A DNA stretch of 64,000 nt from Streptococcus mitis subsp. hohhotensis (GCF_000722775.1 NZ_JPFZ01000011.1:62001-126000), one strand, 5' to 3'. Counted from the stretch's first letter, positions 9,224-19,844 are shown. The notes: generated by a model from the letters alone, not told the origin. Translations and numbers: made by a program.

Positions 9224-10213
9224 TTACAATTCAAAACTTGATTTTTCTGGGAATTTAGACTGAAATGCTTGATGGATTTTTTGATCGTATTCAGAGAATT
9301 TTCCATCTTCATCCGTATCGTTGATACAAATAATCTTATATTTCTCATTTTGAATAGCACCTTGAATTTCTTCAACTTCCCAAATATCAAAATACTTTCC
9401 AAAATGAATAGATTGGGGCATAAACTTACCAGACTCTACATTCCAATGAGACATAACATAGTGACTAATATCTGATAACTGTCTAAATCTATGAGAGCTA
9501 ACTTCTTCCAATAATTTCGATTCTTTTTCCCAGATTAAATCAAAAGTTGATTTTAAATGCGACAAACCAATATGATAATTTTTATATCCTAAAATACCTG
9601 AATAAAAAATACTAAAAATATTCCCAACTAGGTACTTCCCTAATTTCAAACTATAAAATTTATGCCATTCCGAGAAAGGTTTTCTTTTTTTCTTAAAATG
9701 TTTATTCATCAGAATAGTATTGTTTAGTTCAATATGATTAAAACTTTCTCTAGGAGTTATTGGTAAGTAAATCCCAAAATCCTTTGGAAGATTTTCTTTA
9801 AAGAAATCATCTGCTGTAGTCGGTGCAGCAAAATACATATCATCATTTAAAAGAATAAAATGCTCACTTAACTCTTCAATTCTATGTAAATTCAACTCAA
9901 TTACATTAGAGTTATAAGTTGGAAGGTATTCCTGAGGTATATAATCGGTATGTTTTACAATTTTTAATTTTGGATTCTTTGTATTTAACCATTCTGGAAC
10001 ATGACCATACGTTATAAAGAAAATACGGTTAATCCAAACTGCATAGCGTTCTACCGCACGGAACCAATACTTAAAATTTTCTGACGGTCTGTATCGATTG
10101 GCATTGTTTGATTCTGACCATTCAACATCAGATTCATATAACCTCTTTTCTTGTAACCAATCAGGATCTGTACCATCAACCCAAGTAATTACAAGATCTA
10201 TTTTATTATTCAT
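9224..10213 (-). CDS. Stealth-family capsule sugar-phosphate transferase
   Basis: The N-terminus carries Stealth conserved region 1 (IDLVITWVDGTDPDW), followed by the RYRPSENFKYWFRAVERY and HFILLNDDMYFAAP blocks of region 2. Stealth enzymes transfer a sugar-1-phosphate, which creates phosphodiester links; WefC of S. oralis receptor polysaccharides is the nearest named comparison. I place the start at the ATG at 10213 (329 residues) because GGAGAAG lies just upstream; an in-frame TTG four codons earlier is a poorer start. It keeps its frame through a run of seven T. The predicted product is a phosphodiester in the capsule repeat. Confidence 0.87.
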   Translation of the reverse strand: MNNKIDLVITWVDGTDPDWLQEKRLYESDVEWSESNNANRYRPSENFKYWFRAVERYAVWINRIFFITYGHVPEWLNTKNPKLKIVKHTDYIPQEYLPTYNSNVIELNLHRIEELSEHFILLNDDMYFAAPTTADDFFKENLPKDFGIYLPITPRESFNHIELNNTILMNKHFKKKRKPFSEWHKFYSLKLGKYLVGNIFSIFYSGILGYKNYHIGLSHLKSTFDLIWEKESKLLEEVSSHRFRQLSDISHYVMSHWNVESGKFMPQSIHFGKYFDIWEVEEIQGAIQNEKYKIICINDTDEDGKFSEYDQKIHQAFQSKFPEKSSFEL

Positions 10214-10230
10214 ATACTTCTCCAAAGAGT

Positions 10231-11271
10231 CTATTTAATTATCTTATTCACTGCGGTCTTTAGATAATAACCTTCTTTAAGATTTTTCATAATATTTTTA
10301 GCATTTGTTGCCATTTGCAGATATTCATCCTGACTAATTTCACCCAGCATTTCAGATAATTCAAACAGACTATTAACTGCCAAGCCTACTCCATTCTTCT
10401 CTACAAAGTTCGCCTCAGCTGAATCTTTCCAAACAATAACGGGTAGACCTGAAGAAAGATAAAGAGACAACTTGTGGGGATTATTATATCTTAAATAATT
10501 TCCTGTTACCCCATCGCAAGTATCTAGACTTTCTCCATCCCATACTAATCCGAATCCACTATTTAAATGGTTAGGAACATCTTCTGGAGCAAAGGCACCT
10601 AAATAGGAAACATTAGAAATCTCTGTTACCGGTTGAAAACCAATTCCCATCAATTGAAATTGAATGTCAGGAACTTTATCTAACTGATACAAATAAGGAC
10701 TTTTATCAGGAGAAAGATTCCCTGCTATTGTCACTGATTTTGAATATTCAATAGATGAAGACACGTCCTTATCATTCAAATAATCAAATATTTCTAAAAC
10801 AACTAGTCTCTTTTCATCTACGCCATATTCCACAAACCAATCTTTCATTTTTTCATTATGAACAATAATTGAATCAGCAAAAGATAGCATTTCATCAAAT
10901 TCTTTCTGGTAGAATGGATCATCATAAATTCCTCTAATCAACTCCACATCATGAACCAATGAAATTATTTTTACTTGTTTTTTCTTCAGTTTCAGAAGAC
11001 TTGATGTTCTACCAAAATGATTTCTGCGATAGGGATGTTGTAACAACAAAACATCTCCTTCAGACAATTTATGTAAAACCTTATTCCACTGTTTATAAAA
11101 AGAAAGTTGTCTGATTATTTTCGATACGGAGGATTTATCATCAGGCTTGTGGCGTACAATTTCTATTTTTTCGAAGTCTAATTCTTCCAAAATATTGACA
11201 CAATCGTTGGTCGCTTTACTCCCTGCATGCATGTGTGTCCCATACGATTCAACAATCTGATATTTTTTCAT
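10231..11271 (-). CDS. Galactofuranosyltransferase-like glycosyltransferase
   Basis: A 346-residue GT-B type protein. The N-terminal half (SYGTHMHAGSKATNDC, LLLQHPYRRNHFGR, ISLVHDVELIRG) and the C-terminal half (NNPHKLSLYLSSGLPVIVWK) resemble beta-1,6-galactofuranosyltransferases of the WbbI type and their streptococcal capsule relatives. The call is from memory of the family, not a search. It would use UDP-galactofuranose made by Glf. Its start overlaps the end of the GT4 gene by 23 bp. Donor and linkage are inference. Confidence 0.72.
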   Translation of the reverse strand: MKKYQIVESYGTHMHAGSKATNDCVNILEELDFEKIEIVRHKPDDKSSVSKIIRQLSFYKQWNKVLHKLSEGDVLLLQHPYRRNHFGRTSSLLKLKKKQVKIISLVHDVELIRGIYDDPFYQKEFDEMLSFADSIIVHNEKMKDWFVEYGVDEKRLVVLEIFDYLNDKDVSSSIEYSKSVTIAGNLSPDKSPYLYQLDKVPDIQFQLMGIGFQPVTEISNVSYLGAFAPEDVPNHLNSGFGLVWDGESLDTCDGVTGNYLRYNNPHKLSLYLSSGLPVIVWKDSAEANFVEKNGVGLAVNSLFELSEMLGEISQDEYLQMATNAKNIMKNLKEGYYLKTAVNKIIK

Positions 11272-12393
11272 TCGGTTCTCCCAACAGTATATTCTGTAAA
11301 GTCAATGCTTGAGTTTCAATTTCAAATCCTTTTAGCTTAAACATTTCTTTTATTTCAAGTTCACTTGATCTAGGTATTTCTACTAACTCAAGAATATTTT
11401 TTGCCCAAACATCAATAGAATCGTTTAGAGATAAGTAACGAATGGAATCTAATATTTTCAATTCTTTCGTAACTGCATCACTTACCAAAATAGGTAGTCC
11501 ATTTGCTTGAGCTTCGACAGCAGATAGAGGTAATCCCTCAAATATTGAAGGCAGAACGAATAAATCTAGAGAACTTAACCATTTCTTCATATCATTCTGA
11601 CTTCCTGCCAACAAAACTTTATCTTCAATTCCATAAGATTTTATTTTTCTTTGATTAAATCTACAGTTGAATTTGCACCCGCAACCTTACCAATTATCAC
11701 TAATCGAAGATTAGGATTTTTCTTGCAAGCTTCATTAAAAACATCTATTAAAAATGGTTGATTTTTTTGGATATCTAGTCGACCGACATTGCCAATGACT
11801 TTACAATCATTCCACCCTAACTCTGTTCTTAGATCCAGTCTATCTTTTTTTGAAAAAGAAAAGTTTTCTACATCAATAGCATTTTGTATAATTTGCGCAC
11901 TTGATCGAATTTCATCAGGAAACATATAGTCTGCAGCTATCCCAGAGCAGGCAAAAAAATGTGATGCTGTTTTTGGTAATTTAGATCTATTCAAATTATG
12001 CAAAATTTGTCTTACTTTATTTCCCTTGAACATCGAACTATGACTATGGATAATTCGTGTTTTTATCCCATATTTTTTAGCATATTTTAAAAGGTCAAGA
12101 TTTGGAATTGCCATTGCATTATACCAAATAGCATCATATTTTTTCCCTTCTGTAGCAAAAAACTCTCTTAATTCCCTCTTATACTTAAGAGGATTTTTTC
12201 CTTTACGAGGTAAATAATAAACTTTTGAACCTTTTGAAACAATTTCATCTTCAAATACAATAGGTTCTCTAGTTCTTTTAATAAAGTCAACTTGAAAAAT
12301 AGATGAATCAAGATGACGATAATAATTCATGATAAAGGTTTCTGTACCAGCAAGAACAGGTGACATTCCTGTCATTAAAATTTTATAGACCAT
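11249..12393 (-). pseudogene. Glycosyltransferase family 4, split by a 1-base frameshift
   Basis: Two consecutive frames together make one GT4 retaining glycosyltransferase. Residues 1-250 (11641-12393) hold the N-terminal domain (MTGMSPVLAGTETFIMNYY) and the start of the donor domain (IGNVGRLDIQKNQPF). The second frame (11249-11614 and a short stretch upstream) carries the donor-binding motif LPSIFEGLPLSAVEAQANG. The break is at a run of five A on the coding strand (11644-11648). One more A would read KEKIKSYGIEDK and give a 381-residue protein of normal length. As written, the donor-sugar site is lost and the enzyme would be inactive. A sequencing error or a reversible slippage site are the alternatives. 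Confidence 0.85.
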
Positions 12394-13331
12394 TATATTT
12401 CCTTAGTTAGTTCTACGATTAGCTCTTTAATTTTGGGATAGGTTTCTATATCAAACTTTCTTGAAAACAGATATCCATTTTTGGCAGCTAATCTTAATTC
12501 TTTTAAATCTTTCTCACTGTCAGTCCAAGTATAAGGTTTACCATCCCACCAATTAACATAGCGTAAGTTTCCTTGAAATTCTTTTTTATCACCGTGATTA
12601 ATTGATGCATCATACACCTTATAGTTTCTTAACTCTTTATTTAAAATCATTGGTATAAAAATTTCGTCACTAAGAAAAGATTTTCTAAACATTTTCTCAG
12701 TATCTGATTCTTTGTCGATTAATATTTCCACAATATTATTTGGTAGTGAAACCCACTGACTAGCTTTTGCCGGATTGACATTAAATATTGTATAACGATT
12801 TATTCTAAATAGTTTTTGAATCCCTACTTCTAAATTACGATAAATCTTGAATGCAAATTTGCCAACTGCACCTGGTAAAGTCCGATATGTAAAACTTTCA
12901 AAAAGATGATAATATTTAAATCTATTTATATCTTCACCATTATCCTCTATATTCATAAAAGTAAGAAATGAATAGTCTTTATAATCGTCAAAAAAATTAT
13001 GAATTCTCTGCTGAGAAAGTAACGGTAAATCTACCCCACTTATTAAATGATAAAAATAGTAAGATTCTCTTTTAGACGCTGCTTTAAATAAAATCATTTC
13101 AGCTTCAATTTGGGAATATCCTCCCCAACTCACTGAAACTCTTTCTGTAAAATAAACTTGAGAGTGCTTTGCACTGGATTTAATTAAATCCAAAAAATAA
13201 TCATCAATATTTGATTTCTTATCAATATGGATAAAAATATCATTATCTTGATGATCTAATAAAGAAACCAAAAATGCTAGCTGATTAAATTGGCTGTGAG
13301 CTAAAATTAAATATGCATGCTTATGCACCAT
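12393..13331 (-). CDS. GT14 core-2/I-branching type glycosyltransferase
   Basis: A 312-residue protein. HAYLILAHSQFNQLAFLVSL, DIFIHIDKKS, VSWGGYSQIEAEM and YFYHLISGVDLPLLSQ are the successive signature blocks of the Branch family (PF02485, GT14). In bacteria these are usually annotated as beta-1,6-N-acetylglucosaminyltransferases. It should add one residue of the capsule repeat, on the cytoplasmic side of the membrane. Its stop codon overlaps the GT4 start as TAATG, and its start overlaps the GT2 gene by 11 bp, so translation is coupled. The exact sugar is unproven. Confidence 0.83.
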   Translation of the reverse strand: MVHKHAYLILAHSQFNQLAFLVSLLDHQDNDIFIHIDKKSNIDDYFLDLIKSSAKHSQVYFTERVSVSWGGYSQIEAEMILFKAASKRESYYFYHLISGVDLPLLSQQRIHNFFDDYKDYSFLTFMNIEDNGEDINRFKYYHLFESFTYRTLPGAVGKFAFKIYRNLEVGIQKLFRINRYTIFNVNPAKASQWVSLPNNIVEILIDKESDTEKMFRKSFLSDEIFIPMILNKELRNYKVYDASINHGDKKEFQGNLRYVNWWDGKPYTWTDSEKDLKELRLAAKNGYLFSRKFDIETYPKIKELIVELTKEI

Positions 13332-14312
13332 AATTTTTTATCCTTATCATAGTATTTATCACTTTCGCGAATAAGTTATAGGAAGTTGTAAAGAGTATAA
13401 TCAGTATCTTTCGACTAAGAGGAATTGCCTGTTTTAGTAATTCTTTCTTATTTGCTTTCAATCTGGATACCATAGATTTTATTTGAGGTTCATTTAACAT
13501 ACGAATGTTTTTATAATCTACGGAAAGGGCTATTTCTGTCAAAAGTGCCAAATCTACTCTGTAGCGATTAATTTGAGCCCACTCTTTGTATTTATCATTA
13601 TTACTTTCAGTCGCATACTGACATACTAAATCCCAGCCTTTTAACACATCAAAATGTTTAGATGTAAATTTCGCTGTTAAACCTGAGTTATTAATAAAAT
13701 AGTTATAAACAATCTTATCAGTTACAACTATCTTGTCTGAGTTAAGAATGTAGCGGAACATGGTTGGGACGTCTTCTGCAAAGAAACCAGGCGGAAATTC
13801 AATACCTTCTACAACTTTTTTTTATACAGTTTATTCCAAACATAATACTCAATTGTCTGACTTTCAATCTTAAAGTAACGTTTAGCATACTCCTCCTGCG
13901 TCAATACTTGCGAAACAGGGGTATTTTGTTGATGGTCCACAATCTTTGAGGTCCTATAAACACCTCCTACAACCATATCTGCATTGTAAATTTTAGCTTG
14001 TTCCAATAAAAATTCGACTGCATCAAGTTCCAACCAATCATCTGAGTCAAGAAACATGACAAAATCTCCTGTCATGTATTTTAACCCAGTATTACGTGCT
14101 TCAGATAATCCTCTGTTTTCCTGATGATATACCTTAGCTCTTTTATCTATTTGAACAAACTCTTCACAAATAGTCCCTGATTTATCCGTAGAACCATCAT
14201 TAACTAAAATCATTTCTAAATCTTTATATGTTTGATTGAGTACAGAGGCCAGGCATCTATCCAAGTATTGTTCTACATTATATACAGGAATAATAATACT
14301 TACTTTCGTCAT
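13321..14312 (-). pseudogene. Glycosyltransferase family 2, split by a 1-base frameshift
   Basis: The first frame (13809-14312, 167 codons) holds the whole GT-A catalytic core: VSIIIPVYNVEQYLDRCL, the LVNDGSTD nucleotide motif and the metal-binding MFLDSDDW. The second frame (13321-13761) continues as a normal GT2 C-terminal region. They join at a run of eight A on the coding strand (13816-13823). One more A gives YKKKVVEGIEFPP and a 330-residue protein. Because the catalytic half is complete, a truncated product could still keep some fold, but it loses the acceptor side. The start overlaps the end of wzy as ATGA. Confidence 0.85.
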
Positions 14313-15510
14313 TTTTCTCCATTATCCAATTGTAAATTCTCTTCAAAAGCAGACTGATTTTGATTCATTAAAGTACCAATCAAAATCAAAAAAATGTTAT
14401 AGTGAAGATTTATAATTAAATCGTCTATCATGGCATGGAAACTTAATATAATTAGAATCAATGATAATACATATTGTTTTTGCTTCAAAAGATAATGTAA
14501 AGTTAATGTAAAAATTAACAATAGTATAACCAAAACAAACAATCCATATCGTTGTAATATTTGGATATAAAGATTATCAACGTACAAATATTCACTCAAT
14601 CCCCTTTGTCCATTGATATCCAAACCATTCCCAATCCAATTAATCTTTTGTCCAAATAGATTATATCCATAAATGTTCAATGAACGATTGGCGTAGTAGA
14701 TTCTTCCACCTAGAAATTGGTTGATATTCTTACTCAATTCATTCAAAAAAGGACTTGAAAAACTCAGATACATTTTTGCAATTAAATAACTTAAGCATGC
14801 ATTTACTATATACGTTAATTTAAACGTTTTTAATAAAAGACGAGAAGATTTTAAAATTGATGGATACCATTTCACTACAAGGTTAATTCCTAGTAGTAAT
14901 AAAGAACTAATAAAAGTTAATCGTGAATCTGTTTGAAAGAAAATCCAAGTAGTTGAAAGAAATAAAAAAACAATCGTTTATAGCTTACCTTGTCTTGAGC
15001 TAAGAAAAATGAACTTGCTATAATATTCAGCATCACTGTAGATGGGAACAATGAATATCGAAAGCCAAGATAATGCCGTATTCTTCCTCCAGAAAACTCA
15101 ATATAGTTAGAAATTAAACCAATTTGACTACTCAAGATAACAAAAATTAAAGTAAATAAACTGATATAAAAAGAAGTTTTCGCTACATACCTAAAAGATA
15201 TATCTCTTAGACTAAAGATAAAAATAACACTTATAGCTAATGTTGATAGAAAGCCTGTTACACTACCAACCAAAGCATAAACAATTATAACCCCTATTAA
15301 CGATATTGCTTTTTGAAAATTTAATTTATTATTAATTAATTCTTTAATTATTAACAGGATAACTGAAGTAAGAATCCCTACATTATAAATTGCACCTGAT
15401 ATATATCTAGCATAAAAGGTCGTATTTAAGAGTGAAATAAGTAAAAAAAGTATCAGTGAAAATAAACTCAGTGTTTCTGCTAATGTTAATTTTTTAAATT
15501 TTATACTCAT
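14309..15510 (-). pseudogene. wzy: Capsule repeat-unit polymerase Wzy, split by a 1-base frameshift
   Basis: Two reading frames (14917-15510 and 14309-14875 plus flanking codons) together form a hydrophobic protein of 400 residues with about ten membrane segments, as expected for Wzy. Near the middle, the frame-restored sequence reads STTWIFFQTDSRLTFISS; the TDSR motif is common in Wzy/O-antigen ligase proteins. The break lies in a run of seven (14964-14970, T on the coding strand); one more base restores the frame. As written, no polymerase would be made, so only single repeat units could be exported. Wzy is assigned from topology and locus position. Confidence 0.83.
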
Positions 15511-15519
15511 ATCTAAGAC

Positions 15520-16311
15520 CTAAAAACTTTTTCCATATTTTTTTCCTAAAAATTTTGCTTGTAGGAATGATAAACCTTTTTTTAATAGATTTACTTTCTC
15601 CATATACATGAAATGTGCTTCCGTAGGAGTCAAATTATTCTTTACCAACCATACATTAAACAATAACTCACTTACTCTACCAAATAGACGTGCTTCAAAA
15701 GGGGTTGAATCTGATAAATCCATACATTCATACATACTACCTAAAATTGGAAATAACCAAGTAAAATAATCATCGGCTAGTTCTTTTTTCATAATAAACA
15801 TATTGAACATATAGCCACTTCTTTGCTTCATCACCTTATCAAAACTTGCTAGATATTCAGGATTTTTCTCTTCAATCATTTTCCTAGCTAGATCTAAATG
15901 GCTACCATCCAAGGTGTGAGCATAATGAGAATAGAGAGTTTCTATATAGTACTTTCTTTTTTTAGGGACTATAACATTTGAAACTTCTAACATTTTCTCG
16001 ATATCATCTTTATCTAAAATAACCGCATCTATATTTATTGAATCGTTATAGGATCCAGCCTTCTTAGTAAAATAACGACGATAGTGTACCAAACCTAAAT
16101 AGTCGCACTCTAAATTTTTCCATGCCCAATAGAGACCGGTAAGCTCACAATAATACGGATTTAAAACGGAAATATTGTCTCCAGTATTATCTCCTTGAAA
16201 ACCTAAATCTTTTTTACCCTCACATCCCACATGAATTGGGAGATAAAGTTCTTTATCCTGAGGCATGACAAATTGTTTATGCGTGGCTACGATTATTTTT
16301 ATCACTGACAT
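15520..16311 (-). CDS. DUF4422 capsular polysaccharide synthesis protein
   Basis: A 263-residue soluble protein with the DUF4422 pattern: IKIIVATHKQFVMP at the start, LNPYYCELTGLYWAWKN, and DYLGLVHYRRYF. Proteins of this family follow the initiating transferase in several streptococcal capsule loci and are regarded as glycosyltransferases; pneumococcal WciB is, as I recall, of this type. Position directly after wchA suggests that it adds the second sugar. It remains in frame through two runs of seven T. No clear ribosome site is visible, so translation may rely on coupling with wchA. Confidence 0.78.
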   Translation of the reverse strand: MSVIKIIVATHKQFVMPQDKELYLPIHVGCEGKKDLGFQGDNTGDNISVLNPYYCELTGLYWAWKNLECDYLGLVHYRRYFTKKAGSYNDSINIDAVILDKDDIEKMLEVSNVIVPKKRKYYIETLYSHYAHTLDGSHLDLARKMIEEKNPEYLASFDKVMKQRSGYMFNMFIMKKELADDYFTWLFPILGSMYECMDLSDSTPFEARLFGRVSELLFNVWLVKNNLTPTEAHFMYMEKVNLLKKGLSFLQAKFLGKKYGKSF

Positions 16312-16318
16312 TTTCTAT

Positions 16319-17667
16319 TTATTTTGCTCCATCTTTCATTACTACAACTTTTATTGTCTTCAATAAAATCTCAATATCTTTCCATATTGTCCAGCCATCT
16401 AAATAAGCAACATCTAATTTTACTACATCATCGAAGTTTGTAATATTACTTCTACCACTAATCTGCCAAAGACCTGTGATTCCAGGTTTAAAACTGAGAC
16501 GACGTTTTTGTTCGGGTGTATACTTCATATACTCATCTAAGGTTGGTGGTCTAGTACCAACTAAACTCATATCACCTTTTAGAACATTCCAAAATTGTGG
16601 CAATTCATCTAGACTCGTCTTTCTAATAAAGTGCCCAATCTTTGTCACACGTGGATCATTTTCAATCTTAAACATCCCACCCTGCATCTGGTTCTGGCTC
16701 ATCAAATCCTTCTTAATTTCCTCCGCATCTACTCTCATAGAACGGAATTTGTAAAATTTAAATACACGTCCATTCCTACCTACCCTATCTTGGGCAAAAA
16801 TAGCAGGTCCTCCATCTTTTTTTATAATAGGAACAAGAAAAATAGACACTATACCACAAAAGACTAGCCCAATCAATGAGCCAATAATATCCATCATTCG
16901 TTTTAAAGCAACATCGCTTGAGCGATAAAAGGTTGTTGAAAAATTGACAACACTAGAATCCCCAAAACGTTGGATGGCTTTTTCACTATTAGTTACAAAT
17001 TCTAAAGCCGCTATATTAACAGCTACTGGTAAGCCCATTGTTTCAAATTTAGATACAAAATCTGCAATCAAAAAGTTCTCGCTTGGAAGATTAATCACTA
17101 CTTGATCTACTACTGATCTCGTAGCATAGGTTACTAGGTTATCTAACGTAACGATTGTAAAATTAGACGATTCAAAACGCTCATCATCTACAATACAAAC
17201 AGCTGAAACATAGCCATACTCATAAGTAGAAACTTGCTTCAGTACTCTCTCAACTCGTGCACGTGTAGTCACTAGTAAGATTCGCTGAGTATATTTTTTT
17301 TGCGAGATAAGAACTTCCAAATCTTACGAATCCAAATATTAACAACCATTAGCATAATTGAATTTACAGCCACAATGCATAATAGATTGATTAACGATAA
17401 ATAAGGTATATTGGGTTCTAAAATCGGAAAAACTATACAGGATAAGAAAAGATAAACCAGTATATATTTTAATGTTTGTATACATTCCTCTGCAAGGCTC
17501 CGATATTTGAAATTTTTACTATATGCACTGATGTAGTAAGAAATAGTGTGAACCACCATCAAAAATACCAGAAGTTCATGACTAGCTAATACAAACGATA
17601 ACAGATAAATTGGAAACAGTTGTATTATGAGAATCTCTAATTTTCGAATATTTGATACTTCTCCCAA
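16319..17667 (-). pseudogene. wchA: Initiating sugar-phosphate transferase WchA (CpsE), split by a 1-base frameshift
   Basis: The two pieces make the undecaprenyl-phosphate glucose-1-phosphate transferase that starts every repeat unit. The first (17272-17667, TTG start behind a strong AGGAGG) has four to five membrane helices. The second (16319-17320) has a nucleotide-sensor-like domain and the catalytic bacterial sugar transferase domain (PF02397) with KFRSMRVDAEE, TSLDELPQFWNVLKGDMSLVG and PGITGLWQISGR. They join at a run of eight A on the coding strand (17294-17301). One more A reads SRKKKYTQRILL and gives 449 residues, close to the usual 455. The second piece has its own ATG inside the first, so a separate catalytic half might be translated. 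Confidence 0.88.
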
Positions 17668-17690
17668 AACTACCTCCTAGCTAACTCTAC

Positions 17691-18395
17691 CTACTTCTTT
17701 TTTCCATAATTTCCATAAGAACCATAGGCTCCATAGCCACCATAAGCTCCGTATTTTTCAACTTCTGTGTTAAATTTATTTAGAACCACACCTAAAAATG
17801 AAGTTCCTGTTTGTTCTAACTGTTCTTTGGCCTTTAAGATATCACGACGTTTTGTCTCACCTGCTGCAGTTACTAAGATAGAAGCATCACATTTTTGCGC
17901 AATGATGGCAGCATCAATGACCATTCCAATCGGTGCCGTATCGACAATGACATAGTCAAAATACTTACGCAAGGTATCAATCATAGTGGCAAAGTTTTCA
18001 CTCTGTAAAAGTGCTGTTGGGTTAGGTGACACAGGTCCTGCTTGAATAACAAATAAATTTTCAACATTGGTATCACAAAGTCCATGAGAAAGGTCAGTAG
18101 TACCTGCCAGAAAATCCGTTAGACCAGTAATTTTTTCTCTTGATTTAAAGACTCCTGACATGATAGAATTCCGAATATCTGCATCCACCAATAAAGTTTT
18201 ATAGCCTGCACGCGCAAAGGCCCAAGCAATATTTGTTGACGTTGTTGATTTTCCTTCGCCAGGTTTAACAGATGAAATGGCAAGAACTTTCAAATTATCA
18301 CCACTCAATTGAATATTTGTTCGTAAAGCATTGTAATGTTCTTCTGCTTTTTTCGCAAAATCTAAACGTTTTTGTGCTATTACTAATGTTGGCAT
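17691..18395 (-). CDS. cpsD: Capsule tyrosine autokinase CpsD (Wze)
   Basis: A cytoplasmic bacterial tyrosine kinase (BY-kinase) of 234 residues. Walker A lies in SVKPGEGKSTTSTN (about residues 43-56), Walker A' in TLLVDADIR and Walker B in DYVIVDTAP. The C-terminus is the typical Tyr/Gly cluster (YGAYGGYGAYGSYGNYG), the autophosphorylation site. It works with CpsC to control chain length and with phosphatase CpsB. Overlaps no neighbour; 11 bp after cpsC. Complete. Confidence 0.97.
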   Translation of the reverse strand: MPTLVIAQKRLDFAKKAEEHYNALRTNIQLSGDNLKVLAISSVKPGEGKSTTSTNIAWAFARAGYKTLLVDADIRNSIMSGVFKSREKITGLTDFLAGTTDLSHGLCDTNVENLFVIQAGPVSPNPTALLQSENFATMIDTLRKYFDYVIVDTAPIGMVIDAAIIAQKCDASILVTAAGETKRRDILKAKEQLEQTGTSFLGVVLNKFNTEVEKYGAYGGYGAYGSYGNYGKKK

Positions 18396-18405
18396 ATTTT
18401 CTCCC

Positions 18406-19098
18406 TTATTTTAACTTATTCAAATCTGGAACAATTCCTAAAAGTGCAACATGCATTACTTCTTCCACGTCTTCTGGTCGTTTAACACGATCATCTAATA
18501 ATTCAAGCAATAAGATAGAAACAACCATCACTGCACCACCTACTAGGAAAGCAAGCGCGGTATTTCGACGAATATTAGGTGAAGATGGTGTTAGTGCAGG
18601 TCTAGCTTCCTCCAATGTTGTCACATCAGATACACGAGTTACAGAAATGATTTTTTCAGCAGCCACTTCACGAAGAGCATTTGCGATACGGCTAGCTTCT
18701 TCTGGTTGTGCATTTTTTACAGTAATTGATACGATACGAGTATCCACAGGTACTGTTACCTGAATCTTCTTACTTAATTCCCTAACTGTTTTCTCTAGTT
18801 TAAGATTTGAAATGACTTTCTCGAGTACATCTTGAGAGAGGATGATTTCCTTATAGTCTTTTACCAGATAGGTACCTGCCTGCAAATCCTGGTTCGTCAA
18901 CCCTGCTTTTTCCGATTGATTTCGATTGACCACATAAATACGTGTCGTACTAGAATACTCAGGTGTCAGTACAAAACTACTTACACCAAAAGCTAGGACA
19001 GCTGCTACAATCGCAGTTAGTATAATAGCGATTTTCTTCTTCCAAAGGACTTTAAACAATTGAAAAACATCAATCGTAATTTCTTTATTTTCTTTCAT
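18406..19098 (-). CDS. cpsC: Capsule chain-length regulator and kinase activator CpsC (Wzd)
   Basis: A 230-residue polysaccharide co-polymerase with the Wzz domain. One membrane helix lies near residues 18-40 ([20 protein letters not shown]) and a second near 180-200, with the extracellular loop between them. The cytoplasmic tail engages CpsD to complete the split BY-kinase seen in Gram-positive bacteria. The gene lies between cpsB (9 bp) and cpsD (11 bp). Intact and of usual length. Confidence 0.96.
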   Translation of the reverse strand: MKENKEITIDVFQLFKVLWKKKIAIILTAIVAAVLAFGVSSFVLTPEYSSTTRIYVVNRNQSEKAGLTNQDLQAGTYLVKDYKEIILSQDVLEKVISNLKLEKTVRELSKKIQVTVPVDTRIVSITVKNAQPEEASRIANALREVAAEKIISVTRVSDVTTLEEARPALTPSSPNIRRNTALAFLVGGAVMVVSILLLELLDDRVKRPEDVEEVMHVALLGIVPDLNKLK

Positions 19099-19106
19099 GT
19101 CAACTC

Positions 19107-19838
19107 CTAAATAATTTGATCAGATAAGATTAAACGAGGATTTTCAATAAATAATTCTCTCGCTTTTCTTTCACCGTATTGTTTTGAGATAAGCTCATAG
19201 GCTTCTTTCATATAAGGCGGTCTTTGGTCTAAATTGTGCATATCACTAGCAACAAAATGAACCAAATCACGTTCAAGAAAATACCTAGCTCTTTTCTTCA
19301 TAAATTTGTATTTATCCCCAAACAACTTTGGTTTTAAAACACTTGAACTGTTGATTTGTGTATAACAGCCCATATCAATCAACTCTTTTACCCGTTTTTC
19401 GTTATTTTCTAATTCATGATAACGTTCAATATGAGCAACTACAGGCGTTATACCCAGCATGAGAACATTGCTCAAAGCAGTATGGATTTCCCTGTAAGGG
19501 GTAGCCATACTAAACTCAATAAGAGCATAGCGTGTCCCATTAAGACTTGGAATCACCTGTTTTTCTAACTTCTCAAGCACATCATGTGTATAATAAATTT
19601 CTGCTCCATAGAGAATGGTCAAGTCTGGAGCCACTTCCTTGGCTATCTCCTTAACTTCTTGGAAATTTGTTGCTATTGTCTCCTCAGGAGTTTCAAACAT
19701 TCCTTTTCGTCTATGTGATGTCGATACAATAGTCCTTACCCCTTGCCTATAGGCTTCTGTCAGAAGCACCTTGCTTTCTTGCTTCGTTTTAGGACCATCA
19801 TCCACACCAAATACAATATGCGAATGAATATCAATCAT
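19107..19838 (-). CDS. cpsB: Manganese-dependent protein-tyrosine phosphatase CpsB (Wzh)
   Basis: A 243-residue PHP-domain phosphatase that removes phosphate from the CpsD tyrosine tail. Metal-binding residues are visible in [17 protein letters not shown] (D3, H5, H7), AHIERYHE and ASDMHN. Full usual length. It lies 7 bp after cpsA and before cpsC in the conserved cpsABCD block. Confidence 0.97.
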   Translation of the reverse strand: MIDIHSHIVFGVDDGPKTKQESKVLLTEAYRQGVRTIVSTSHRRKGMFETPEETIATNFQEVKEIAKEVAPDLTILYGAEIYYTHDVLEKLEKQVIPSLNGTRYALIEFSMATPYREIHTALSNVLMLGITPVVAHIERYHELENNEKRVKELIDMGCYTQINSSSVLKPKLFGDKYKFMKKRARYFLERDLVHFVASDMHNLDQRPPYMKEAYELISKQYGERKARELFIENPRLILSDQII

Positions 19839-19844
19839 TTTGTT

